Shown here in pieces: positions 11,249-21,436 of a stretch of DNA of 64,000 bases (its first letter is position 1; every line of letters starts with the position of its first letter). The notes under the pieces were generated by a model. It was not told the origin of the DNA. It was given only the letters and a program-made list of their open reading frames with translations, and did not search any database. Both the position numbers and the translations under genes were made by a program. The stretch comes from Cryptomeria japonica (Eukaryota; Streptophyta; Pinopsida; Cupressales; Cupressaceae), in contig NC_081408.1 of the NCBI RefSeq assembly GCF_030272615.1, positions 334,766,793 to 334,830,792 of the forward strand, read 5' to 3'.

Positions 11249-11295
11249 TGTTGGTATTTTGGATATGTTGATATGGTTTTGTCATTGATGTCAAC
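11222..11295 (+). repeat. Inverted repeat around the polypurine tract of A
   Basis: Arms gttgccatcaatg (11222-11234) and cattgatgtcaac (11283-11295) pair at 12 of 13 positions, with the polypurine tract and LTR start in the loop. The same structure is at the PPT junction of B, E and I. Confidence 0.6.
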
Positions 11296-12318
11296 ACTTA
11301 TCAACTCTGGTCAGCCTACTGGCACTTGGAGAATTGGCAATGTTCACCAACAAGCAAGTGACTTATGCACAGTCATAGGTATCTGGTACACTGGCAGGAT
11401 ACATTGTTCACTGGCACTTGGAATGACATGGAAAATACTTGGTTATGTTGAAGACATGGTTCAGACAATTTGTCTTATAGATTTGTTCATTGCTATACTC
11501 GTGATTGCATATTTGCTGTTACCGGAAAATAGGTCTAGGATAACCATCGACAGGCTTATCTATTCCAGATCAGCACGACACGCTATGGAGATGATTTATT
11601 ATTGTTATAAATGCATTAAGATGACATGTTGAATTAGATATTGCATCGGTTATTGTTTTATTTATAATTGATTTTATTGTAATATCTTTTAGTGAGCCGA
11701 CCTACTTAATTGGTCTTAGGTTATGATATAAATGCAAGATCTTATTTGTAAGATCGATATGCGAATGTAAGAAGGATTGTAATTCGGTATATGCAAATAT
11801 TAGTAGAGCCTAACATGTAGACATCATTCAAGATTGGAGGAAGGTTTGAAGAAGGCATATCAGAGCTAAAATGGTATTGAATCCAGCATATGAAGATGCT
11901 ATTTTGAGTTGTACATCATCATTGGATTTAACCATCCAATTGTAGTCAGTGTGACTCTCATTTTTTGATTGAGCAATGAGCTCTAGGCACTTGGCCTTTT
12001 TGCATGTGTAGACCCCATTTGTATACACTTACTATCTGCAGTAATATCATCTGATTGTGGGTAAGGTTTCTCACCGTGGTTTTTCCCCTTACATGGTTTC
12101 CATGTACAAATATTGGTGTTATATGTTGTGGATGTTATTGTCTTTCTATTTCATGAATTTATCTTTACTGGTACTACAATTAACTGACAAACTGTCTACC
12201 GGCATAAAGTTTTGGTTTACCAGTATTAAGCATTTAATTTGGTTAAGTTATTTTTGGTTTGAATTTATTAGACAACTGATTCACCCCCCCCCCTCTCTGT
12301 TGTCTCTGAGACCTAACA
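11249..12318 (+). repeat. 3' LTR of element A
   Basis: 1070 bp, beginning TGTTGGTATTTTGG and ending ...CCTAACA. TATA box at 11727-11733; R-U5 motif at 12073-12125. The right flank aaaag is followed by the first 45 bp (LTR start, minus strand) of C. Confidence 0.9.
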
Positions 12319-12368
12319 AAAAGTGTGTTTCCATCAATGACAATCAAAACATCATCAAAATACCAACA

Positions 12369-12685
12369 GCTCTAAGTAGTTGGCGTTCCTGCATGCACAG
12401 GCCCCTCATTGTAAGTAATATTTATTCATTGGCCAGTGAGTGAATATTGTGGGTCACAAATCCCATCGAGGTTTTTCCCACACCGGGTTTCCTCATTAAA
12501 CATCTTGTGTTATGGTATGTTTTCTATGTTGTCTTTACTGTTCCTATTTACTACATTAATTCTTATTTACCGGCACACTATTTTGGAATGCAAAGTTCTT
12601 ACTAAGGTTAAATATTCTGCTCACCACTTAGATATTGATTCATCTCCCCTCTCAGTATCTGTGGGACTATCATTAATCCTAACAA
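12369..12685 (+). repeat. 5' LTR remnant of element B
   Basis: The last 317 bp of the LTR, matching roughly 18253-18578 of the 3' LTR from 'gctctaagtagttgg' to '...attaatcctaaca'. It starts exactly where C's LTR ends (12368), which shows that C inserted here. Confidence 0.85.
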
Positions 12686-12700
12686 TTGGTATCAAAGCCT
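12686..12700 (+). promoter_or_regulatory. Primer-binding site of element B
   Basis: attggtatcaaagcc immediately follows LTR end ...cctaaca; initiator tRNA-Met type, with the same one-base variant as in A, H and J. Confidence 0.75.
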
Positions 12701-12755
12701 GGTCCTCTATTTTCAAAAGCCTAACAGCTTGAGGAAGTTTCTGGCACTGGTACAA

Positions 12756-13829
12756 ATGGAGAACTTAAGAAAATAATTGGAAGAAGCTCTCGTAGACTAT
12801 GATGTAGAAAAGTTGAAGAATATCAAACTTTAAGATGATCTAAGGAGTGCACAAGAATTCATTCAAGGAATTCAAGAGAATCTTACTATAGCTAGAAATA
12901 AAAGAAAAGAACTTCATGAGAAGATGCAAAGTGATGATGATGAAAAGGAAACTCTTAAATAACTTGTGAACAAGTTGAGACAATAAAACAGTACTATGAG
13001 GAATGAAATGCAAGATATGACTATGAGATTTTGTAAAGACATTGAAGACATGAAGAAGAATGAAGATGACTTGACTAGGAGACTCAATGATGCTAGAAAT
13101 GAAAATCTAAGACTCAGTCATGAAAATGATATGTTGAAGACAAATCTGATTCACATGCAACATGATAAAACTGAACTTATGAGACAAAAAGGAATTCTAA
13201 AAAATGAGTTGGCTACTGTGAATAAACACAAAGAGAAATTCAAAAAAAGATCAGAGGAATTTGATAACATGCTGAAAAGTCAGAAACCTAATGGAGATAC
13301 AAATGGACTTGGATTTGAAGTTGGAGAAATTTATGGTACTGCAAACAATCATGATCATGGTAAACTGGTAAGACAACCTAATGCTTACAAATTTAATGGG
13401 AAATTATTTAACTGTAACAAATATGGTCATAAAGTAAATCAGTGTAGATCTAGAAACAATTAGAACATCAATGCATCCACCGGTCAATGTTCCAAATGCA
13501 ACAAAATTGGTCATAATTCAGAAAACTATAGAATGAATGTGAAATGTTATGTTTGTTGAAGATTTGGGCACTTATCTAATCAATGCAGAACATAAACCAG
13601 CATAGGATATGGAAAGACAATTTAGAAGAATAATGTAACCTGTTATGCTTGTAACAAAATTGGACATATTGCAAAATTTTGTAGAAACAAGACTTCACCG
13701 GCAAATAATAAAGGACCCAGTTTGAAAGGCAAAGAAAAGGTAGATGAGGTAAAGCAAGAATTTTTAAAACAGTGGATTAGGAAGAGAGATTAGAATATTG
13801 ATGAGACTATTTCTTCACTAGTAGAATAG
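12756..13829 (+). pseudogene. Gag of element B: coiled coil and four zinc knuckles
   Basis: One frame of 357 codons from ATG 12756 to TAG 13827-13829, with about ten internal stops but no frameshift. Codons 1-185 are almost all charged or Leu/Met residues typical of a long coiled coil. Then a G-L-G-F-E stretch (C's gag has TTGLGFSGYEKGE here) leads to four knuckles: FNCNKYGHKVNQC (first Cys lost), CSKCNKIGHNSENY (last Cys now Tyr), CYVC*RFGHLSNQC and CYACNKIGHIAKFC. A basic tail follows. The layout matches C and differs from the single-knuckle gag of A, H, I and J, so this is a distinct gag type, presumably for RNA packaging. Confidence 0.8.
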
Positions 13830-14172
13830 AGTATTACTCTGCCGGCAGGAGATTCTTCATCCAACTGAGAAGTAACCCTTTGGAGGTATTGCAGCAAATT
13901 GAAATATCATGCAGATTACCCTCGATTGATGGTGAGAAGATAGATTCCTTCTCTATCGGCAGGTGTGTTAAGTTTTCACTTAACAGACGAGCATTTAATG
14001 CAGTTGTTGAAGGAAAAGTCATTATAAATCATCGATTTTCCTCATTTTTTATTCACTAAGCATTCAAATTAGCAGAGAGCACAAAATCTGAGTGAAGGAA
14101 TTCAAGGCAAAGGTGTGAAGTGGTTTCTTTCAAGCATTTAGACATTATCAGGCAGATAAAGGTATTTTTCAA
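13830..14172 (+). other. Gag-ORF2 spacer of element B
   Basis: 343 bp with no sustained frame. It could hold a leader for ORF2; no convincing splice or promoter motif was identified. Confidence 0.45.
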
Positions 14173-17100
14173 ATGGCTTCTTCTTCTGCTCTTGAATTTA
14201 TTGCAAACCCTATTGTCATGGAAAACATAAAACGCCCTAGGCCCATATTCAAAATTATTCTTGAGATAGCTAAGCAAGATGATTCCATAGGCACATTTTC
14301 AAAGATTCCTAAAGGTCTAGCTTATGCTGAACACCCGAGGATATATATTCACTGCACACATTGAAGAATTAGGTTCTGAGGAGTTGTTAAAAATGTTTAG
14401 AACCGTAATTTGTGATGAAAATGGCATTGTCAAACCCGAGCAGAAGATTATTGAGACTTTAGGTTTTGTGGAAATTTTGAACATCCCTAAATTTCTGGAG
14501 GAAGTTGTGAGAATTGTCCTTACTAGGGCACATGGAGAATTTATTTGGTTAGATTCGGTCTGCAAATTCACCTAGCAAGCAATTAGGGTAGTAATAGGTT
14601 TATCCTCAACCGACAGTAGACCAGACAAAACTAAGAAGGTTCCTAACAACAAAGTCATGAACCTAACCAGAGAAACATCTGATAGTAGATCTCTAAGAGT
14701 AAATGACATCAAGGACATCAATGTGAGATTCATAAGTATGATTTTAGGCTACAAAACTACTCATGCAAACAGACTTAATTCAGTTTCTCATCTTTGTATT
14801 AATAGTGCATATGAAATGGTGAACAATAATGCAAAAATAGATGTGTGTGAATGGTTGAAGGATGAACTCATAGATAATTTGAAAAAGATCAAAGGTGATA
14901 AGAAAGGGACATTTCGTTTTGGTAATCTCTTAGTATGCTTAATGTTTTCTTTCACAAAGGAGATCCCTAGTATAGGATAGAAAGACTTTGGATATGACAT
15001 ACCGATAGGCAAACAATTGCAAGAAGCTTTCATCGGCATTGGTACTGGCAAGGAAAACAATATAATTGAATATTTCAAATCTTTCCAAACCAAAATGAAA
15101 ACTAGAGAAAGACTACCGTAGAGTGTAGTGGATAAATATGATAAAGAAATATTTTTTGTAATCAAGAAGGATGAAACATGGATGGAAGCTATACTATTGA
15201 GAACTTTATGGGTAACAATAATGAGTTATGAGGTAGATCTCAACATAATTGAGACTTATGCAAAAGCCTTATTAGATGCACCTAGAGAACCAACAAAAGA
15301 AGTTTTTGGTAGTGCAAAAATAATTGAAAGCAATGTGAAAACAATGAAGCAAAGGAAGAAAAGAGAGAAATACATAAGAGATGCATTGAAACAAGTTAAG
15401 GAAATAAAATAAAATGTTATGAATATTACTGGTATATCGGTTAGTGAACTGGAAGGACTGCAACCGAAGGCACACATTTCACCGGTTGGCACATCATTTG
15501 ATAGTGAGATACCTGTGGAATTCATAAGAGTTGAAAGGAAGATAAAACCTTCACCAGTACCCTCTCCTTCACCCAAAAGAACAAGAACCTTGAGAAAGAA
15601 ACAACATGCGGTAAGGCAACTGACAAGGAAACTAACTCCCAAGAAGAAATAGAAATAGGTTATGTCACCATTGGATAATTTGCTAAATGAAATCACTGAT
15701 GATGGTAATTTGGCTAATGTGAGCAAATTGTATAACACATTCACAGATTCAATAAAGGAAAGTATCAAAAATAGAATAATTTTACATTTGTATATATACA
15801 AGAAAGTTTTAATTGAAGTTCTAGATGACCTACCAAATGAATTATATAGGAGGTTAGATGCAAAGAGGATTGCACTAATGGAATTGGACAAGAAACTTAA
15901 GGTTGAAAAACTTCTAGCTGTACATCTAGTTAACTCTAAAGAGGAAATTGATGATCTAATTTGTGAAGCTAATAGATCCATTTTTGCTAGTGGTCACCGA
16001 CAAGTGAGCTTGATGGCAGGAAGAATAAATGAGATTGTAGAGGAAACAACTAATAAATAGGATATCTTTTTTGTTGAAAAAGAAAAACAAGAAGAATTGA
16101 ACAGGCCAAAGAAAACATTCAAAGTTTATCAAAAGGATAAGGACAAAGGGAAAGGTAAAGTTGGTGGAATTCCAAACATCAAAATAACTGACAACTTACC
16201 ACCATGCTTGGATACTGCACTGGTACATGCTGATGATCCACCGGTTACTGAAAGTGAAGGTATCACACATGACAACACTAATATTGAATTTGAAATACTA
16301 TTCACCATGAATGTAGACACTCAGGAAGTGAACATTGTTGTGGATAAGGATAGTACAGAGGCTAAGGATGATATTGTTGGCAGTGGAAACATTCTTGAGC
16401 AACTGACAGAGACTGTTGAGGTTGAGATCCAAACAGAGCAAATAGAGAAAACATTAAAAACTTAACAACCATTGGATACTGGAATGAATACTGAAGGTAT
16501 AGATGCTAATACAAATAAACTAATAGAGATACCGACAGTTGAGCATACAGAGAAACCGACAGAGAAACCAATAGAGGAACGGGTACATATTAAGGTAGTG
16601 AAACTGGTAATCACTGAGAAACCCAAACCATTGCTAGTTGAAATACAAACTCAGAATGATCCACCTGAGGATAATACAAGAAAAATGGTTACAAATGTTG
16701 GAAGCACAGAGGTAATCGAGATAGTTGGTCAGACATCTAGTACCTCATTAAGTGAATTCAGGCCTACTAATGTGACAAAGGTACTCCTGGACTCTATCGA
16801 GAAGATAACTGATTGTAATGCATTGGCTTACAAAGCAATTGATTACACAATACCAATACTTAAGTTGATTGCACCGAAATGTAATATAGATCATGTAAAG
16901 GATTCTTTAAGTCAATTGGACACATTGTCCAAATTCATTATTGACAATGTAATAACAGTTGATAAGGTGAATGAGGACACATTCAAAGAGAAAGTTGAAA
17001 AGGAGAAGGAAAAATTCTTTGAAACTAGAATAAAGAGGTGCATAGAACATATAAACACACTTCTACGGGCACTGAATACTACAATTTTGGAATATAAAGA

Positions 17101-17545
17101 GTTGTACAAAGAAACATGCAAACCACATCTTTTGACACAAGACATTGAAAAGGAGATAAGTAGAGTACATAAGGAGATAGATGACATAGCTGATAACATA
17201 ATTGGTTCATCTAAACCTATATCAGTTATTGAGTAGGAAATAGTAGGTTTTGAGGAGAAATTGGAGAAATATGAGAAAGAGAAAGCAAGGATTAAGTCTC
17301 AAATCAGATAACTTAAATATAAACCTGGTCCTAAGTTGGATAACCTTATCTCTCTGAGAAATTAGATCTCTAAGGCATTACCTCAAGGAGAAATATCACC
17401 AGAAGAGCACATGAATCATCTCACTAGCATGATCCAATAGATTGAGGCAACCTTAAATGATAGCAATAGATTCATGCAGAGTTTAAATTTAGTTTTGGTA
17501 GACATATTCTAGATTGTAACCAACCAGTTACAAACTTTGAGGTGA
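14173..17545 (+). pseudogene. Large unrecognised ORF2 of element B
   Basis: ATG 14173 (MASSSALEF) starts a frame that shifts once near 14330 and then continues without further frameshift to TGA 17543-17545, about 1,120 codons. Internal stops are mostly TAG. The N-terminal 400 residues look globular (VEILNIPKFLEEVV, ISMILGYKTTHANRLNSV, CEWLKDELIDNLKKI). Residues about 400-750 are charged and Pro/Thr/Glu-rich with basic patches (RTRTLRKKQHAVRQLTRKL). The last 250 are predicted coiled coil. C matches the N-terminal part and E the last third, so the gene is conserved between elements. No RT, integrase, protease or clear membrane segment is seen. An env-like or accessory protein is possible, but unproven. 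Confidence 0.7.
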
Positions 17546-17748
17546 AAATTTTGCACTCATTTGACAAATTTTGACAACCTTTATCATTGATGTCAAAAGG
17601 GGATTAGTGGATAGAGAAAAATGATTAATCAAAGGAGATCATCTCCTCAAGGGGAGCACATATTTTTGGTAACTTTTTGACTTTAGTTCTTGGAAACAGT
17701 TTTTGGATTTTTCTCATGAGTGTTGCCATCAATGCCAAAGGGGGAGAT
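17546..17748 (+). other. 3' UTR and polypurine tract of element B
   Basis: Contains 'tgatgtcaaaaggggatta' (about 17590) and the terminal tract 'aaagggggagattg' ending at the LTR (17749). 17721-17754 is identical to 11221-11254 of element A although the two elements encode different proteins. Confidence 0.75.
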
Positions 17749-17800
17749 TGTTGGCATTATACACTCTTATGAGAATGATGGTGTTGTCATTGATGGCAAC
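17722..17800 (+). repeat. Perfect 13-bp inverted repeat around the polypurine tract of B
   Basis: gttgccatcaatg (17722-17734) and cattgatggcaac (17788-17800) are exact reverse complements 53 bp apart. An inner pair, TGCCAA (17733-17738) and TTGGCA (17751-17756), brackets the tract itself. In RNA this could form a two-step hairpin presenting the tract. Confidence 0.7.
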
Positions 17801-18578
17801 CTTATGGAAACCTGCTGGCACTCATCTGGTAAAGCCACCTGTAGGCACCAGCACTGACATAGACATCTATATACAGTGGCAAACACTTCACCGATAGCGG
17901 CAACAATGCATACCGACAAACACTTCACTGGTAGTGGCAACAATGCATACCGATACACCAACTGACATGAAATAAACTTTTTTATTGTATTTAATCATAA
18001 TTATCTTTTCTAAAGCTGACAAGGTATATTGTAATAGACTCATATATATGTATGAGATCTTATAGGTCATTTGTGTGAGAAAGAGTTGTGAATTATGTAT
18101 AAGGTGATATAAGTGACAATGAAGGTTTTGGTTATAGAATGAGCTTAAACCGATACTAAACCGGACATAGTTGATGCTGATTTGAAGCAGTAGATTGTAT
18201 TGGATTTCGTAATCCATTTTGTAAGTTAGTGAGACTTCTATCTTGTAAATTGAGCAGTGAGCTCTAGGTAGTTGGCCTTCTTGCATGTGCAAGCCCATCA
18301 TTGTAAGTAATATTTATTCATTGGCTAGTGAGTGAATATTGTGGGTCACAAATCCCACCGAGGTTTTTCCCACACTGGGTTTGCTCATTAAGCATCCTGT
18401 GTTATGGTGTGTTTTCTATGTTTTCTTTACTATTCCTATTTACTACATTAATTCTTATTTACCGGTACACTATTTTGGAATGTAAAGTTCTTAATAAGGT
18501 TAAATATTCTGCTAACCAGTTGGATACTGATTCACCCCCCCCCTCTCAGTATCTTTGGGACTATCATTAATCCTAACA
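17749..18578 (+). repeat. 3' LTR of element B
   Basis: 830 bp, from TGTTGGCATTATACAC to ...ATTAATCCTAACA. R-U5 motif at 18355-18406. E's LTR (61490-62289) is its homologue. The base after 18578 resumes an open gag frame of F. Confidence 0.88.
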
Positions 18579-20155
18579 CTATACCTGGAACAAAACAAAA
18601 TTTTGATGACAACCTTAGTATTCATGGTACCGACAATGATTCCTCATCAAGAAAATCTGAAGCCTCTGAACCTACAAAAATTGATATACAGAAATGTCAA
18701 GAGGATAAAGATTTCCAAAAAATGATGAAGGTTATCATGGCTAGAGAAAAAGAAGACTATTTTCTAGAATTAACAAAACAAAGTGCTAAACTTCCTATTG
18801 GTTATAATGTTCAGACTCTTGTCACTAAAAAGGAAGAATCACCTATAATAATGGTACATAAACAATTACAAGCCTTACGGACTGAGATCAGAAAGCTGAA
18901 AAACAAGGATAAATCCCCAAAACAATATTCTCTGGATATAATATGCCCATTTCTGTTTGACAAAAACCTATACATGCGTCCATTTCCTTCATGAGTGGGG
19001 ATCCCAAAATTTGACAAATATGATGGTACCTTAGATCCTCAAGGAAATGTCAGAGAATTTTGTGCTTCATGCATGGAGTTCATGCACGAACAAACATATC
19101 TCATACACCTTTTTTCGAGGAGTTTGGAAGGGCGAGCTATCGAATGGTTCTCAAGTCTACCTAAAGAGATCAAAACTTTTTAAAAATTAATTCAATCATT
19201 CCTACAACAATAACATTTGACACCCCGTTACTATGATCGAGCTTTACAATACCAAACAGAAAATAGGGGAGCCTTTCTCACTTTCCTCCAATGTTGGAGA
19301 AAGATGTTCTCTATATATTCACGACCTATTCTAGATTCTGAGAAAATTGATATATTCGTCAACAATCTAATCCCTGAATTGAAATATAGTATCCAAATGC
19401 AAGTGCACCCATCATTCAACAAAATGGTAGATAATGCTATCCAAATGGAAGATGTGCTTATAAAGAAAGGAGATATCTCACCTTGGAAAGAAACACAACT
19501 AGGATCTAGCTCCAAAGAAAAGAACAAATATTGGAAATATGGCAAAGACAACAATAGGAACATTGTTAATGACAAAGTAGTAGACACTATTAAAACAAAT
19601 TCAAAGCCCATGATATTTAACTTGGCTAGTGTCACACAAGCACTCAAAGCAGCTGAAATTGCAGCAAAAAACCCTCCAAAGAAAGTAAAAGAGTGGTCCA
19701 AAGAGAAGCCTTGGCTTTCGAAACCTAAACATGACTTCACTCCTCTCGAGGAATCATATGATTCCACTTTCAAGACCTTATTGGAAAATGATCTAATAAC
19801 GTTACCAGATAATTCTAGGCCATATGATCCTAAAGTCAAACCAAAATGGTGGAGAGAAAATGAATATTGTGATTACCAACGAAACAAAGGTCATAACACA
19901 AACAACTACATGAACGTCAAACATGAGATTCAAGATCTTATTGATGCTAGTAAAATTGTTGTTGAGAATCACATGACCAATGCTGATCACAAAGCATTTA
20001 AAGATCCTTTACCTATTTATGAACAAGGTGATTCCTCAAAGACAAAAGGAGGTTCCAAAGTAAATTACACTTATACCAGTAATGACAACGTCATCAACAT
20101 GGTTGAGTCTTCCCAACCTGAATATTGCAATGTGATTATAGTTAAAGACAAATAA
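18579..20155 (+). pseudogene. Gag of Tat-like element F
   Basis: The frame is open right from the B junction (IPGTKQNFDDN...), so the gene was continuous before B arrived. A Retrotrans_gag-type core is visible around 19070-19480 (CMEFMHEQTYLIHLFSRSLEGRAIEWFSSLP, given here in part; later YSIYSRPI-like and LIPELKYSIQ). Stops at 18992, 19181 and 19211 break one otherwise continuous frame. After the core comes a Lys-rich region and a degenerate knuckle-like motif, CDYQRNKGHNTNNY, with two ligands replaced. It is the capsid/nucleocapsid precursor by family. Confidence 0.8.
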
Positions 20156-21436
20156 CATGAATCGCGACATGCAAATTCTATGACCCATTCTCAGAAGAAA
20201 GTCACTCTCCAAGGAGATAGCTCTTTAACTCCCACTCAAACAATGTCAAACCTACCAACCTCATCAAACAAACAAACGAATACATCATTTGCTAAATTTA
20301 AATAGCTAGCTTCATCATCATCCTTTGGATATGGCATTGTTGAACAGTTGAAAAGGACAAATGCTCAAATCTCCATCTTTGAATTACTAAAAAACTCTTC
20401 TGCTCACAAAGAGATCTTGGACAAGGCCTTGCTCACCACTAATGTTCCAAAAGATTTAGATATTGATCAGTTTCAATCTATGGTGGGTCATCTAAATTCA
20501 CCTTGCTATCTGACCTTCTCTAAACAAGATGACAACTCGCTAAATCATCCACAAAGGAAACCATTGCACATTGAAGCCATGATCCATAAACACCAAGTTA
20601 AACTTGTTTTGATAGATGGAGGCGCAAGGTTGAATATCTGTACTTACAGTCTGCTTACATAGGTAGGATTTTCTGAAAATGTCATTGATCTGACCAAGAA
20701 AATAACAATTAAAGCCTATGATGAAGAAGAAAGGACCTCTAAATGTCTGGTATTATTACCAATCAGGGTGGGACCTGTAGAAAGAGATGTCATTTTCTAG
20801 GTACTTGATCTTCCTCTATGATACAATATCTTACTGGACAGGCTATGGATTCATTTAATGAAGGCAATTCCATCTACATACCATCAATGCTTTAAATTCC
20901 CTTATAATAGAGTTAAAGTCAATATCCCTGCTGATACAAATCTCCCCTATACTGCATTGACAAAAGGTGTTGATACCTTTGTGCCTCATAATAGGGAAGC
21001 CTGTACAAATGAAAGTTTAGAAGCCCTAATGAAGGACTTGGAAAATAAATTGAAAATTACTAATACTAGTATGGATGGCTACCAGATAGAATTGGTACTT
21101 TCATTAGTCTCTCTTCCTCGATCACCAAAATAGTTGGGCAAACCATCAAAGGATATGAGAACACAAACTTCAACTCTGAATATCATATATGATGGTCTTT
21201 TTGTACAATCCTCTACTTCCCTGGTAGATGAAATAGATGAAGATGTTATTCTTAAATGGCTTTTCAAGGAGGATAGTGAAAACAAGGAAGTACGACATTG
21301 TGAGATTTCTCCAACCCAATATGGTCCCGACTACAAAAGGATTCAACGCATGAGATATTCAGGTATCGGTCCCCTAGGAAAACATCAAGAGGGTATTATT
21401 GAACTGATTCAGCTGCAAAAAAAAGTCCACAAATGA
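20156..21436 (+). pseudogene. Aspartic protease region of element F
   Basis: Same frame as gag, with stops at about 20305, 20660, 20798, 20819 and 21131. The retroviral-type protease active site is IDGGARLNICTYSLL (about 20610-20655), in which D-[ST]-G has become D-G-G. The flanks LHIEAMIHKHQVKLVLIDGG and LPIRVGPVERDVIF-like text fit gypsy protease. It would process the polyprotein; inactive here. Confidence 0.72.

Larger units (their letters stand above)
5615..12318 (+). mobile_element. Ty1/copia retrotransposon A
   Basis: Complete element of 6.7 kb with two LTRs (5615-6676 and 11249-12318), PBS, a decayed gag-pol and a polypurine tract. It is the same family as I (gag starts MSSNYFRKDSPKLDGTNYG and MSTNYFRKDSPKLDGTNYG). 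Flanks gaaag and aaaag are a slightly decayed 5-bp duplication. It is inserted in the 5' LTR of C. Domain order protease, integrase, RT, RNase H is copia; a Tork/SIRE-like lineage is inferred from its motifs. There is no env-like gene. Confidence 0.9.
2129..12368 (-). mobile_element. Non-autonomous LTR retrotransposon C, interrupted by A
   Basis: Read on the minus strand: the 5' LTR starts at 12368 (TGTTGGTATTTTG), continues to 12324, is interrupted by element A, resumes at 5614 and ends at 4472. Then come a PBS (4471-4457), a gag gene with four CCHC knuckles (4421-3147) and an unrecognised ORF2 (2711 to about 2129), where element D cuts it off. No protease, integrase or reverse transcriptase is seen in the available 2.3 kb of internal sequence. 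C itself is inserted in the 5' LTR of B: sequence from 12369 matches the interior of B's 3' LTR. Its own 3' LTR lies outside the window. Confidence 0.75.
12369..18578 (+). mobile_element. Non-autonomous LTR retrotransposon B (gag + ORF2, no pol)
   Basis: Between a 5' LTR remnant (12369-12685) and a complete 3' LTR (17749-18578) the 5.06 kb interior holds a PBS, a gag gene with four zinc knuckles and a large ORF2, but no protease, integrase, RT or RNase H in any frame. The upstream part of its 5' LTR was separated by insertion of C and lies outside the window. Its 3' LTR ends inside the gag frame of F, so B landed in F. E and C are relatives. PBS, polypurine junction and LTR style are those of the copia elements here, so trans-mobilisation by copia is likely (inference). 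Confidence 0.8.

Noticed and set aside
15256-15981. 241-codon hydrophobic minus-strand ORF
   Set aside because: It is the complement of B ORF2, whose + frame aligns with E and C. Its Ser/Leu/Phe-rich look is the usual mirror of Lys/Glu-rich coding sequence.
19231-19839. 202-codon minus-strand ORF
   Set aside because: Mirror of the F gag gene, which shows clear gag motifs on the + strand.
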